Source: Burkholderiales bacterium (GTDB taxonomy: Bacteria; Pseudomonadota; Gammaproteobacteria; Burkholderiales; Nitrosomonadaceae). From it: DNA of 64,000 nt. The DNA is taken from positions 744,001-808,000 of the forward strand of contig JACKLR010000003.1 in assembly GCA_024235795.1 (NCBI GenBank), given 5' to 3'. This document shows positions 35,420-44,524 of the stretch, piece after piece. The position numbers and the translations under genes were made by a program. Positions within the stretch are counted from its first letter, which is position 1, and each line of letters opens with the position of its first letter. Below the pieces are notes generated by a model that was not told the origin of the DNA, ran no database searches, and saw only the letters and a program-made list of their open reading frames with translations.

Positions 35420-35554
35420 CTAGACACTCAATTTTGCGCGCCCTTTAGCACGGCGGGCTCTGATAACAGCTGCACCGCTTCGTGTTCTCATGCGCACAAG
35501 AAAACCATGCGTGCGTTTTCTTTTGGTTACAGATGGCTGGTAAGTACGTTTCAT
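35420..35554 (-). CDS. rpmH: 50S ribosomal protein L34
   Basis: The 44-residue basic protein reads MKRTYQPSVTKRKRTHGFL, then VRMRTRSGAAVIRARRAKGRAKLSV. This is unmistakably L34. It lies just upstream of rnpA, the nearly universal rpmH-rnpA pair. In many bacteria dnaA diverges from rpmH; here the next gene upstream is an unrelated transglutaminase-like gene on the same strand. Confidence 0.97.
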   Translation of the reverse strand: MKRTYQPSVTKRKRTHGFLVRMRTRSGAAVIRARRAKGRAKLSV

Positions 35555-35788
35555 CCTTAATTCTCTCTTGTCTATATTTAGTCAATAAAACCGTGTATTA
35601 CAACCCGTTATATGACCTGATGTCAACTCTTTTTGAACATTGTTTTAACAGGTTTTTGAAATTCGATCGCACGCATCATTTCGAAACAACGTCTCAGGTC
35701 AAGGCGCATATTAATCCATGCAAAATCTGAAATTTGTTAATGCACTGCATAAAAAACCGTTCACCGTCATAGCTGAATTGAAAAACCG

Positions 35789-36895
35789 CTAGAATTTCGC
35801 GCCAGTTCCAACGAGTTCGGCTGAAAGGATCTGGTAACTGAATTTTTCCGCATCCAAACTGTCGAGTGCCTGGTCATCAATTTCAGCATGCGGAAATAAA
35901 AAGAATGGCAATTTTCCGGATTTGCTATTTGCCAACTGAATATCCTGGCCATAATTAAATGTTATCCAGTTCATTTCCCAGGCGCCGAAGAATTTTTCCC
36001 GCAAATATTCAACCTTTGGATCATCCAGTTCTAAATTTTCCAGTTTGACCACTTTACAGACATCCGCTGGATTAACGGGTACCCAACCAAGATTATTCAA
36101 ATAAAATTCTGCGCGGCTATGGTGTGCGTGACTGACATCTGCTTGCCCGCCAAGTGTCTCATGTAGTTTAGATTCCATCATGCGGATACCATATTGAATG
36201 CGTGCAGGTATGCCGACTGAACGCGCCAGTCCAACAAACAGTGAATGCACGTCTACGCATTTACCACTCAGCTGGCTATTTTCCAGCATGAATTTAATAT
36301 CGCCCCGGCCGCGGCCGCGTGTAGTTTCATCATGCCGGAAATGATCAATTAGCCAGTCATAAATAGCTCGCGCCTTATCGATCGCAGTATTATCTTCATC
36401 ATAAATGATGGAATAGGCCACGTCTCTGACGATTCCATTGACCGGAATCAATTGGGCCGATTCAAGATACGGTCTTACATCGCCAGGCACCGCCGAATTT
36501 CCTGAGATATGATAATGATCAAGATTAACTGCATGGTTGGATGTTTTGATAATACACTGGACGGAAGCACGGCGTTCCCCTTCACCCTGCCATTCCGCCA
36601 TAAAAACTGGAAATTTTTCTTTGCCCACAGTATCAAACTTCGCCTGTGCAGCATTGCCTGACCAGTTGTTCCCCTGAGTAAACTGATAGGTTTGTTCTAG
36701 CGAATGCGGTAATGGCAACCATAAACGCGCCTTTTTTCCAGTTTCGGGCAGATTGACCTGATAAGTCAATCTATAACTATGCCACTTTTCATAATCCAGA
36801 TCCTGGTTACCGGCGAGCAATGGCAATGGAAATGAAGCCATTGGCATTAAAAATGCGCCCGATCCCATAATTTTGATAAAATCCCTACGTTTCAT
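35789..36895 (-). CDS. Tat-exported transglutaminase-like protein
   Basis: The 368-residue protein from the ATG at 36895 starts MKRRDFIKIMGSGAF, a twin-arginine (RRDFIK) signal, so it should be exported folded to the periplasm. An upstream in-frame extension of 35 codons is ignored because it would bury the signal. The transglutaminase-like core shows the catalytic Cys in SGKCVDVHSLF, the His in SHAHHSRAEFY and the Asp in VPVNPADV. Such proteins are usually proteases or peptidases rather than crosslinkers. Substrate unknown. Confidence 0.88.
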   Translation of the reverse strand: MKRRDFIKIMGSGAFLMPMASFPLPLLAGNQDLDYEKWHSYRLTYQVNLPETGKKARLWLPLPHSLEQTYQFTQGNNWSGNAAQAKFDTVGKEKFPVFMAEWQGEGERRASVQCIIKTSNHAVNLDHYHISGNSAVPGDVRPYLESAQLIPVNGIVRDVAYSIIYDEDNTAIDKARAIYDWLIDHFRHDETTRGRGRGDIKFMLENSQLSGKCVDVHSLFVGLARSVGIPARIQYGIRMMESKLHETLGGQADVSHAHHSRAEFYLNNLGWVPVNPADVCKVVKLENLELDDPKVEYLREKFFGAWEMNWITFNYGQDIQLANSKSGKLPFFLFPHAEIDDQALDSLDAEKFSYQILSAELVGTGAKF

Positions 36896-36993
36896 AGCTT
36901 CTCTCTGTAGATATATTTTGATTTCGAATAACTGCCTGCTGGCGAATTTTATCCTATCAATTACTTTAGTCAATGTCACGATGATAACCGTCC

Positions 36994-37668
36994 ATGTCAA
37001 GTTCCGATTTACTGTCAGCCGTTGAAATTGAAACAGGATCTGACCCTACCTACGCCGTTATCTGGATGCACGGCCTGGGTGCCGACGGCAATGATTTTGT
37101 GCCGATAATCAATGAACTGGAATTGTCTTTACAAAAAAGGGTACGCTTCATATTTCCACATGCACCGATGCGCCCGGTAACGATTAACAATGGTTATGTC
37201 ATGCGCGCCTGGTATGATATCAGCGGCGCAAATATCAGTTCCCTGGAAGATGAAGCAGGCATACGGGATGCACAAAAAGCAATTGACGCGCTAATCGATC
37301 ATGAAATCAGGCGCGGCATTGCCTCAAACAATATTGTATTGGCCGGATTTTCACAGGGCGGCGCAATCGCACTTCAGACCGGACTGCGTCAAGAAAACAA
37401 ACTGGCGGGTATTATGGCTTTATCATGCTACTTGCCGCTTTCGGCCTCGCTTGCAAGCGAGGCACATGTGGCAAATGCTGCGATCCCCATTTTTATGGCA
37501 CATGGCACATTTGATGCTGTTGTTCCAATATCGTTGGCAATTACTTCGAGGGAAAATTTGCGCCAGGCCAAATATGCGCCAGAATGGCATGAATATCCGA
37601 TGGAACATTCCGTTTGCATGCAGGAAATCAGTGATTTGGATCGCTGGCTGCACCGGATTCTGTCCTGA
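36994..37668 (+). CDS. Alpha/beta-hydrolase carboxylesterase
   Basis: The 224-residue protein is of the phospholipase/carboxylesterase family (acyl-protein thioesterase fold). It shows WMHGLGADGNDF (oxyanion region), the nucleophile GFSQGG with Ser120, then an Asp in GTFDAVVP and His in EYPMEHSV. It would be a cytoplasmic esterase for short-chain esters. It ends about 40 bases before xth and may be cotranscribed. Confidence 0.92.
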   Translation: MSSSDLLSAVEIETGSDPTYAVIWMHGLGADGNDFVPIINELELSLQKRVRFIFPHAPMRPVTINNGYVMRAWYDISGANISSLEDEAGIRDAQKAIDALIDHEIRRGIASNNIVLAGFSQGGAIALQTGLRQENKLAGIMALSCYLPLSASLASEAHVANAAIPIFMAHGTFDAVVPISLAITSRENLRQAKYAPEWHEYPMEHSVCMQEISDLDRWLHRILS

Positions 37669-37708
37669 CCATACAATTGTTTCACGCGGTGTTATTGGAA
37701 AAAATTAC

Positions 37709-38476
37709 ATGAAACTGGCAACCTGGAATGTCAACTCGCTGAAAGTACGATTACCGCAAGTCATTGACTGGTTGCATGCGCATCAGCCTGATATGCTGTG
37801 TCTGCAGGAAACCAAATTAACCGATAACAACTTCCCGCAAGATGAGATTGCTGAAGCCGGGTATCAATCCGTTTTTACCGGGCAAAAAACCTATAATGGT
37901 GTAGCGATACTCAGCAAGAAAAAAGCTGAAGAAGTGCTGACCGCGATACCTGATTTTGAAGACGAACAAAAAAGAGTTATTGCAGCAACCTTTGGTGAAT
38001 TTCGCATTATTTGCATTTATGTCCCTAATGGCGAAGCTGTCGGATCAGAAAAATATGATTACAAATTAAAATGGTTGCCGGCGCTTGCCGAATGGTTGCA
38101 GGCTGAATTGAAAACCTATCCAAAACTTGCAGTGCTGGGCGACTACAATATCGCACCGGATGACCGCGATGTTTACGATTCAAAACTCTGGGAAGGAAAA
38201 GTTTTATGTAGTCAGGCAGAACGGGATGCTTTCGGCAACCTGCTGAATCTTGGTCTCATGGACAGTTTTCGTTTATTTGACCAACCCGAAAAAACCTATA
38301 GCTGGTGGGATTACCGCATGCTGGCTTTTCGCCGCAACAGAGGTTTGCGTATTGACCATATTTTATTGAGCAAGAAACTGGCAGATAACTGCGTCACCTG
38401 TCACATTGATAAAGCAACACGAAAACTGGAACGCCCTTCTGATCACGCACCAGTCATTGCAGAATTATCACTGTAG
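37709..38476 (+). CDS. xth: Exodeoxyribonuclease III
   Basis: The 255-residue product belongs to the endonuclease/exonuclease/phosphatase family and cuts at abasic sites and trims 3' ends in DNA repair. Motifs are TWNVNSLKVRLPQV, LCLQETKL (metal Glu), YVPNGE, LGDYNIAPDDRDVYD and the final RPSDHAPV His. The ATG at 37709 is chosen because the protein family starts with MKLATWNVNS; the frame is open far upstream without meaning. Confidence 0.95.
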   Translation: MKLATWNVNSLKVRLPQVIDWLHAHQPDMLCLQETKLTDNNFPQDEIAEAGYQSVFTGQKTYNGVAILSKKKAEEVLTAIPDFEDEQKRVIAATFGEFRIICIYVPNGEAVGSEKYDYKLKWLPALAEWLQAELKTYPKLAVLGDYNIAPDDRDVYDSKLWEGKVLCSQAERDAFGNLLNLGLMDSFRLFDQPEKTYSWWDYRMLAFRRNRGLRIDHILLSKKLADNCVTCHIDKATRKLERPSDHAPVIAELSL

Positions 38477-38629
38477 TGTTAACAGCCTGCATGCACACAT
38501 TAACCTGGGAATGATGCGCGCAGTAACTTTTTTGTGTAATTGTACGCATCATTCCTAAGTTGATGAAGCCTGAGAATTCAATTACGCTTGTAGGTTCATA
38601 TTCGTTTTTAATTGACGAAAAGGTGCTCT

Positions 38630-39910
38630 TTGGAAGATATACCGCTTTATATCTTACTGATAATTCTATTTTTATTATTAATTCTGTCTGGCTTTTTTTC
38701 ACTATCTGAAACCAGCATGATGGCGATTAACCGCTATCGCCTGAAGCATATGGCCAAACAGGGACACCGAGGAGCGCGCCTAACCAGCCGGTTGCTGGAC
38801 AAGACGGACCGGCTACTGGGTGTGATTTTACTGGGAAATAATTTACTCAATACCGCTTCGGCCACCTTGGTAGCAGTTATTGTCGCTATGCTTTTCGGTC
38901 AGGATGAATTTGCGTTGTTAATTGGTACTATATGCGTTACTTTTGCCATTCTGATTTTCAGTGAGATTACTCCTAAAGTCATTGCAGCGGCATATCCCGA
39001 ACGCATTGCTTTGTTTGCAAGTTATATTCTGACGCCTTTGCTGAAAATTCTTTATCCGGTGGTATGGTTTATTAATTTATTTGTCACCGGGCTTTTGATG
39101 CTGTTGCGCTTAAAACCAAAGCAATCGACAACGGCACAGACGATCAGCTCAGAGGAACTGAAAACGCTGGTTCTGGAAGGCGGGCATTTTATCCAGAAAA
39201 AACATCAAAGTATGTTAATCAATCTGTTCGATCTTGAAACGATTACGGTCGACGATGTTATTGTGCCGCGCAGCCGGATCGAAGCAATTGACCTGACCGC
39301 CGATGATGAAACCATACAGGAGCAACTGCTGACCTGCCATCACACCCGACTACCGGTCTACCGTGAACGCATGGACAATATTGTCGGCATCATCCATATG
39401 CGAAAAGTACTGAATCACATGAAAAGTGGTCCCATTACGGCGGCCACTTTGGAAAAAATCATGCAAAAGCCGTATTTCATTCCATCCGGAACACCGCTGT
39501 TTTCACAGTTGCAGCTTTTCGAGGAAAACAGAAATAGAATCGGCCTGGTTGTCGATGAGTACGGTGAATGGATGGGGCTGGTTACGCTTGAGGACATACT
39601 CGAAGAAATTATCGGCGAATTCACGACGCATGCGCCTACCCATGCAAGCACCTATCACAAGCAGGAAGATGGCAGCATTATTGTCGAGGGCAGCGCGTTG
39701 TTACGGGATTTAAATCGCAAACTGGATATGCAGTTTCCGCTTGACGGTCCGAAAACGCTCAATGGTCTGATTCTTGAATATTTACAGGATATTCCGGAAA
39801 GCGGAACCGGACTCAATATTGCCGGTTACCCCATGGAAATTTTGCAGGTAAAAAATCAGGCGGTCAGAACAGTCAGAATTCATCCGGTTTCACTGGAAAC
39901 CGAACACTAA
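38630..39910 (+). CDS. CNNM/CorC-type membrane protein with CBS domains
   Basis: The product, about 426 residues, has an N-terminal DUF21 membrane domain with four helices (LFLLLILSGFFSLSETSMMAINRYRLKHM and following), two CBS domains (about 200-320), and a C-terminal CorC/HlyC transporter-associated domain. Proteins of this architecture (YfjD type) are linked to magnesium or cobalt efflux. The start is probably TTG 38630, with AAAAGG six bases upstream; TTG 38612 is a longer alternative. Confidence 0.88.
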   Translation: MEDIPLYILLIILFLLLILSGFFSLSETSMMAINRYRLKHMAKQGHRGARLTSRLLDKTDRLLGVILLGNNLLNTASATLVAVIVAMLFGQDEFALLIGTICVTFAILIFSEITPKVIAAAYPERIALFASYILTPLLKILYPVVWFINLFVTGLLMLLRLKPKQSTTAQTISSEELKTLVLEGGHFIQKKHQSMLINLFDLETITVDDVIVPRSRIEAIDLTADDETIQEQLLTCHHTRLPVYRERMDNIVGIIHMRKVLNHMKSGPITAATLEKIMQKPYFIPSGTPLFSQLQLFEENRNRIGLVVDEYGEWMGLVTLEDILEEIIGEFTTHAPTHASTYHKQEDGSIIVEGSALLRDLNRKLDMQFPLDGPKTLNGLILEYLQDIPESGTGLNIAGYPMEILQVKNQAVRTVRIHPVSLETEH

Positions 39911-39981
39911 AAAATTCATCAGCGCTCGTTCCGAAAGCCACTTCATAAAAAATCATTTTTAATTTTAACTTCAAGTAATTT

Positions 39982-40010
39982 TTGTCATCTCTTCAGGTAA
40001 ATTATAGTAT
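39982..40010 (+). promoter_or_regulatory. Candidate promoter of tol-pal operon
   Basis: TTGTCA (39982-39987) and TAGTAT (40005-40010) are separated by 17 bases and end 47 bases before ybgC. The -10 is only a partial match. Confidence 0.4.
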
Positions 40011-40057
40011 AGAATTGTCGGAATTTTATTTGGACGTTTAAGGCTTTTTTACACCCA

Positions 40058-40468
40058 ATGCTGGAACAAAAATTTTCCTTGCCCACAAGAGTTTATTACC
40101 AGGATACCGATGCAGGCGGTGTTGTTTATCATGCAACCCATCTTCATTTTCTGGAACGTGCGCGCTACGAATGGCTTCGGGAACTGGGCTACGATGTACA
40201 TGAGTTGCTCAATACCCATAAACTGCAGTTTATGGTGCGTTCACTCGAAATTGAATATTTCAAACCCGCGATACTGGATGATCTGCTTCATATCACCGTT
40301 GAAGTCGTTGACATGGGGCGCAGCCGCATTACTTTGGCGCAAGAAATTTTATGCAACCAGACTCCTTTGGTTCAGGCAACAATCCATGTGGTATGTGTTG
40401 GTACAGACACCCTTAAACCCGTAAGAATTCCTATTAATCTACGCGAAAAAATCGAGACACCAACATGA
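40058..40468 (+). CDS. ybgC: Tol-Pal associated acyl-CoA thioesterase YbgC
   Basis: The 136-residue hot-dog fold protein has the 4-hydroxybenzoyl-CoA thioesterase signature YYQDTDAGGVVYHATHLHFLERAR with the catalytic Asp. It opens the tol-pal operon as in most Proteobacteria and overlaps tolQ by four bases. Confidence 0.95.
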   Translation: MLEQKFSLPTRVYYQDTDAGGVVYHATHLHFLERARYEWLRELGYDVHELLNTHKLQFMVRSLEIEYFKPAILDDLLHITVEVVDMGRSRITLAQEILCNQTPLVQATIHVVCVGTDTLKPVRIPINLREKIETPT

Positions 40469-41145
40469 ACACACCCGTCACCCAGGATTTATCTCTTTTT
40501 TATCTGATCAGCAGTGCCAGTGTTTTTGTACAGCTGGTCATGCTCATACTGTTGCTGGCTTCACTGTTTTCATGGTGGTATATATTCCGGAAATTATTTG
40601 TGATTCGAAACGCCATAAAACAAAGCGATGATTTTGAGGATATTTTCTGGCGCGGCGCGGACATGAACGCGCTGTATCAGCGCGCAACCAGTTCACGCTA
40701 TACCTCTGGCAGCATGGAACGTATTTTCGTGGCGGGATTCGGCGAATTCAGCAAACACCCGCCGGGCACGGATGTCGACATGGTTATGGATAGTACGCGC
40801 CGCGCCATGCAGGCAACGTACCAGCGGGAAATGGACAGACTGGAAACACATTTGTCCTTTCTGGCAACAGTGGGATCTGTCAGTCCCTACATCGGATTAT
40901 TAGGCACGGTATGGGGAATCATGAATTCCTTTCGCAGCTTATCCAATATTTCCCAGGCAACAATTGCACATGTCGCGCCCGGAATTGCAGAAGCCCTGAT
41001 TGCAACCGCAATGGGTCTGTTTGCAGCCATACCGGCTGTTATTGCCTATAACCGTTATGTCAGTGATACCGAAAAACTGGCGACACGGTTCGAAAGTTTC
41101 ATGGAAGAACTGTCTAATGTTTTGCAACGCAGGGCTTCCGACTAA
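40465..41145 (+). CDS. tolQ: Tol-Pal system protein TolQ
   Basis: The 226-residue inner-membrane protein is of the MotA/TolQ/ExbB family, with three helices. The conserved GLLGTVWGIMNSF and IAEALIATAMGLFAAIPAVIAYN blocks form the proton channel with TolR. It energises TolA for outer-membrane constriction during division. Start overlaps ybgC. Confidence 0.97.
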   Translation: MNTPVTQDLSLFYLISSASVFVQLVMLILLLASLFSWWYIFRKLFVIRNAIKQSDDFEDIFWRGADMNALYQRATSSRYTSGSMERIFVAGFGEFSKHPPGTDVDMVMDSTRRAMQATYQREMDRLETHLSFLATVGSVSPYIGLLGTVWGIMNSFRSLSNISQATIAHVAPGIAEALIATAMGLFAAIPAVIAYNRYVSDTEKLATRFESFMEELSNVLQRRASD

Positions 41146-41164
41146 TCTGGAGTAAAAAAACACA

Positions 41165-41578
41165 ATGGCTCGTCGCATTAAACGCCAGTTAAAGAATGAA
41201 ATTAATGTCGTGCCCTATATTGATGTGATGCTGGTGTTGTTGATCATTTTTATGATCACTGCGCCCATGATCAATCCGGGACAAATCGAATTGCCTCAGA
41301 TCGGAAAATCATCCGCTGTGCCTTCCGCACCGCTGGAGGTCATGATCAAGGCCGACAACAGTCTTGCATTACTTGACCGGGCCAAAACAAGTCTTGAAGT
41401 CCATGTGACACATCAACAGCTGATTGATGCGATCAAACAAAAACAGTCGCAAAACGCCGATCAGCCCGTCGTCATAGCCGCCGACAAAAATGTGCGTTAC
41501 GAGGAAGTCATCAAGATTATGGATATTTTGCAGCAGCACCAGGTTCAAAAAATCGGTTTGCTAACACAACCTAAATGA
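41165..41578 (+). CDS. tolR: Tol-Pal system protein TolR
   Basis: The 137-residue ExbD/TolR-family protein has one N-terminal helix with the proton-relay Asp in VVPYIDVMLVLLIIFMIT and a periplasmic domain ending around KIGLL. Partner of TolQ, 19 bases upstream. Confidence 0.97.
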   Translation: MARRIKRQLKNEINVVPYIDVMLVLLIIFMITAPMINPGQIELPQIGKSSAVPSAPLEVMIKADNSLALLDRAKTSLEVHVTHQQLIDAIKQKQSQNADQPVVIAADKNVRYEEVIKIMDILQQHQVQKIGLLTQPK

Positions 41579-41623
41579 TCAATCCTGTAAAGCCACTTTT
41601 TGTTTATTAATCGATCGGTAGTC

Positions 41624-42562
41624 ATGATTGCAGGCCAACCAGACAAAGCACCTTCAGAAGAACCGCGTTCAGCGCTGGCGGGAATTTTGGCATTGCTGGT
41701 GCACATTGTATTCATTGCCCTCCTGGTTTTCGGGTTTAACTGGAAAGACCGTCCGCCTGAAGGCATGATTGTGGAATTATGGCAGGACCTGTCCCAGCCC
41801 GTTCAGCCGCCGGTTGTCAAAACAACGCCGCCACCGCCTGCCCAGCCAAAACAACAGCCAAAACCTGCACCGGAGCCAAAGTCCGAACCAAAGCCGGAAC
41901 CGACCAAAGCCAAACCCGCACCGATTAATGTTGCGCCGCCGCCACCCAAAAAACCGGACATTGAACTTAAAGACAAAACCGAAAAACCAAAACCCGTCCA
42001 GGAAGCGCCGAAACCCGATCCGGAAGAACAGAAGAAAAAAGAACAGGAAAAAGCCGAAGCGGAACGACTGAAACGCGAACAGGAAGCGCAAAAACAACGT
42101 GAACTGGAAGCGCAGAAAAAGCGCGAGTTGGAAGAACAAAAAAAACGGGAACAGGAGGAGCAGAAGAAACGCGAGCAGGAAGAGCAGCGAAAACGTGAAC
42201 TGGAAGCACAGCAGAAACGGGAACAGGAAGAAAAAGCCCGTCTCGAGGCGCAACAGGCGGCTGCACGTGCGCAAATCGCCAGCGAAATTGGAAAATACAA
42301 GGCGATGATTCTTGCTAAAATCAAAAGCAGAATCGTGATGCCGCCCGATTTGCCGGGCAACCCGGTCACTGAGTTCAACGTCACACTATTGCCCGGTGGC
42401 GATATTCTCGATGTCAGGTTGCGCAAAAGCAGCGGTTATCCCGCTTTTGACAGTGCCGTTGAGCGAGCCATTCTGCTTTCCAAACCGTTGCCTTTGCCAC
42501 CTGATCCGGCATTATTTAACGAATTTCGTAACCTGCATGTAACCGTGCATTATTTGGAATGA
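41624..42562 (+). CDS. tolA: Cell envelope integrity protein TolA
   Basis: The product, about 312 residues, has an N-terminal membrane anchor (ALAGILALLVHIVFIALLVFGF), a Pro/Lys-rich stretch, a long charged helix (about residues 130-230) of Lys/Arg/Glu/Gln repeats, and a C-terminal TonB-like domain (VMPPDLPGNPVTEFNVTLLPGG) that contacts TolB and Pal. The ATG at 41624 is preferred over TTG 41600 on protein grounds, though neither has a strong ribosome-binding site. The repetitive region yields long spurious frames on the opposite strand. Confidence 0.93.
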   Translation: MIAGQPDKAPSEEPRSALAGILALLVHIVFIALLVFGFNWKDRPPEGMIVELWQDLSQPVQPPVVKTTPPPPAQPKQQPKPAPEPKSEPKPEPTKAKPAPINVAPPPPKKPDIELKDKTEKPKPVQEAPKPDPEEQKKKEQEKAEAERLKREQEAQKQRELEAQKKRELEEQKKREQEEQKKREQEEQRKRELEAQQKREQEEKARLEAQQAAARAQIASEIGKYKAMILAKIKSRIVMPPDLPGNPVTEFNVTLLPGGDILDVRLRKSSGYPAFDSAVERAILLSKPLPLPPDPALFNEFRNLHVTVHYLE

Positions 42563-42609
42563 TTGTTATAATCCAATATTATTTTTCGAATTTTTAACGT
42601 CTTATATCT

Positions 42610-43908
42610 ATGTCAACGCATTCTCGCACACAATTTTATTGTCTATTGACGGTATTGCTCTGGTTGGTTTGCACACCGCTGCACGCCAGACTTAATATTG
42701 AAATTTTTGGCGGCGGAACCGAACGAATCCCCATTGCAATCGTACCTTTTGCAGATGAAAACAGACTGCAGCAACGCGTCACCGATGTGGTTGCAGCCGA
42801 TTTGCAGCGCAGCGGACTGTTCAGATTAATCGACCCGACCGGATTGTCGCCCTACGCACCTGCGGAAGTCGTCTACAGCGACTGGACGAATCGCGGCGCA
42901 AGTGCTCTGGTCATCGGGCGCACGATTCTCATGCCCGGCGGTCAGGTGGAAATCCAGTTTCGCTTGATGGATGTGGCAAAACAGGCGCAGTTGACCGGCC
43001 TGGCAACAGTTGTGCCGATAACGCAATTGCGTGCAGCCGCGCATCGTATCGCTGATATTATTTACGAAGCACTGACGGGAGAAGTCGGCGTGTTCAGTAC
43101 GCGCATTGCCTATGTTTTGAAACAGGGAAACAAATATGCGCTTCAGATTGCCGATTCGGACGGTTATAACGAACATTCAATTATCGAATATACGGAACCT
43201 ATTATTTCACCAACGTGGTCGCCCGACGGCAGTCAAATCGCCTATGTTTCATTCGAAAATAAAAAACCGGTGGTCTATGTGCAGACGATCGCAACGCGGC
43301 AGCGCAAGGCTGTCGCCAATTTTGCCGGCAGCAACAGCGCGCCTGCATGGTCGCCTGATGGCAAAACACTGGCCGTAGTGCTATCGCTGCATGGCGGTTC
43401 ACAGATTTACTTGATTAACGCGGATGGCAGCGGTTTACGGCGGTTAACCCGAAGTTCGGGAATCGATACGGAACCAAATTTCTCGCCGGACGGACGCCAT
43501 ATTATATTTACGTCAGACCGTGGCGGCAGTCCACAAATTTATCGTATCCCTGTTTCCGCAACGGAATCAACGACAGCAGAGCGGCTGACCTTTGAAGGCA
43601 ACTATAATGTCAGCCCGGATTTCAGTCACGACGGCAAAAGTTTTGCATTCATTCACCGGCATCAAGGCCGATTTACTGTTGCAGTGCAGGATATTGCCAC
43701 ACGCCAAGTGCAAATTCTGACAAACTCCCAGTTTGATGAATCGCCCAGCTTTGCGCCGAATGGCAGAATGATCTTGCATGCCACAGAAATTGGAGGACGT
43801 GGTATATTATCGGCTGTTTCTAGAGATGGTCAGACGAGACAGCATTTGTCTGTTCAGACAGGCGATATCAGAGAACCGGCATGGGGACCGTTGCTAAAAC
43901 AAAAATGA
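42610..43908 (+). CDS. tolB: Tol-Pal system beta-propeller protein TolB
   Basis: The 432-residue periplasmic protein has a signal peptide ending near LHARLN, an N-terminal alpha/beta domain (IEIFGGGTERIPIAIVPF), and a six-bladed propeller with repeated SPDG motifs (WSPDGSQIAYVS, WSPDGKTLA, FSPDGRHIIFTSDRGG). It shuttles between TolA and Pal. Part of the intact tol-pal operon. Confidence 0.97.
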   Translation: MSTHSRTQFYCLLTVLLWLVCTPLHARLNIEIFGGGTERIPIAIVPFADENRLQQRVTDVVAADLQRSGLFRLIDPTGLSPYAPAEVVYSDWTNRGASALVIGRTILMPGGQVEIQFRLMDVAKQAQLTGLATVVPITQLRAAAHRIADIIYEALTGEVGVFSTRIAYVLKQGNKYALQIADSDGYNEHSIIEYTEPIISPTWSPDGSQIAYVSFENKKPVVYVQTIATRQRKAVANFAGSNSAPAWSPDGKTLAVVLSLHGGSQIYLINADGSGLRRLTRSSGIDTEPNFSPDGRHIIFTSDRGGSPQIYRIPVSATESTTAERLTFEGNYNVSPDFSHDGKSFAFIHRHQGRFTVAVQDIATRQVQILTNSQFDESPSFAPNGRMILHATEIGGRGILSAVSRDGQTRQHLSVQTGDIREPAWGPLLKQK

Positions 43909-43925
43909 GGCAATAGGGCGTCTCT

Positions 43926-43962
43926 AAAATCCAAAGTTTTAAACAAACGAAGCTTGGATTTT
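43926..43962 (+). repeat. Short copy of MITE-like repeat (between tolB and pal)
   Basis: AAAATCCAA (43926-43934) and TTGGATTTT (43954-43962) form a perfect inverted repeat around 19 bases. The left part, from TCTCT at 43921 through the AAACAAAC segment, recurs in inverted orientation at 46258-46291 with small indels. It could also act as a weak terminator hairpin after tolB. It looks like an internally deleted copy of the 119-base element between queE and queC. Confidence 0.55.
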
Positions 43963-44008
43963 GATAGATGGCCATTTGATTATTTGTTTATTATTAAAGG
44001 AGCGGTAA

Positions 44009-44521
44009 ATGAAGACAATAGCAGGGATTTTGATTATTGGTTTATTATCAGCATGCGCCAGCCAAACGACGCAACCTGATGTAGAAGACCGGTCAACAGG
44101 GGCGGATAGCGGTTATGGCGCGGACGGCAGCGCGCTGGATTCTGGCGGTACTGGTTTTCATCCGCTGAACGATCCGAACAGCATTTTGTCACAGCGCAGT
44201 GTGTTTTATGATTTTGACAGCTATACGGTAAATCATGACTACAGACCGATGGTCATCGCGCACGCACAATATCTCCGAGACAATCCCAACGCACAAGTGA
44301 TCCTGCAGGGCAACACCGATGAGCGTGGCAGCCGTGAATACAATCTGGCGCTCGGTCAACGCCGCGCAGATGGTGTAAAAAACATCATGACATTATCAGG
44401 CGCACGGGAATCCCAAATTGAGGCCGTCAGCCTGGGCGAAGAAAAACCCCGTGCCTACGGCAGCAATGAATCGGCATGGAGTGAAAACCGTCGTACGGAC
44501 ATTCTTTATCGAGGTGAATAA
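44009..44521 (+). CDS. pal: Peptidoglycan-associated lipoprotein Pal
   Basis: The 170-residue lipoprotein has a lipobox LLSAC and an OmpA-like peptidoglycan-binding domain (YDFDSYTVN, NTDERGSREYNLALGQRRADGV, NRRTDILYRGE). It anchors the outer membrane to the wall and ends the Tol-Pal chain. A strong AAGGAG precedes the ATG. The 100-base spacer after tolB carries the repeat described separately. Confidence 0.97.
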   Translation: MKTIAGILIIGLLSACASQTTQPDVEDRSTGADSGYGADGSALDSGGTGFHPLNDPNSILSQRSVFYDFDSYTVNHDYRPMVIAHAQYLRDNPNAQVILQGNTDERGSREYNLALGQRRADGVKNIMTLSGARESQIEAVSLGEEKPRAYGSNESAWSENRRTDILYRGE

Positions 44522-44524
44522 AAA

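Noticed and set aside
35555..35788. Replication origin beside rpmH
   Set aside because: No DnaA-box cluster or AT-rich unwinding array is visible and dnaA is not adjacent.
42042..42260. CRISPR-like or minisatellite repeat in tolA
   Set aside because: The repetition is the Lys/Arg/Glu/Gln helix of TolA with varied codons, not identical DNA repeats with spacers.
41777..42426. Long minus-strand frames opposite tolA
   Set aside because: They come from the Lys/Glu/Ala-rich repetitive codons of tolA read backwards. Their Cys/Phe/Arg-rich translations have no start signals.
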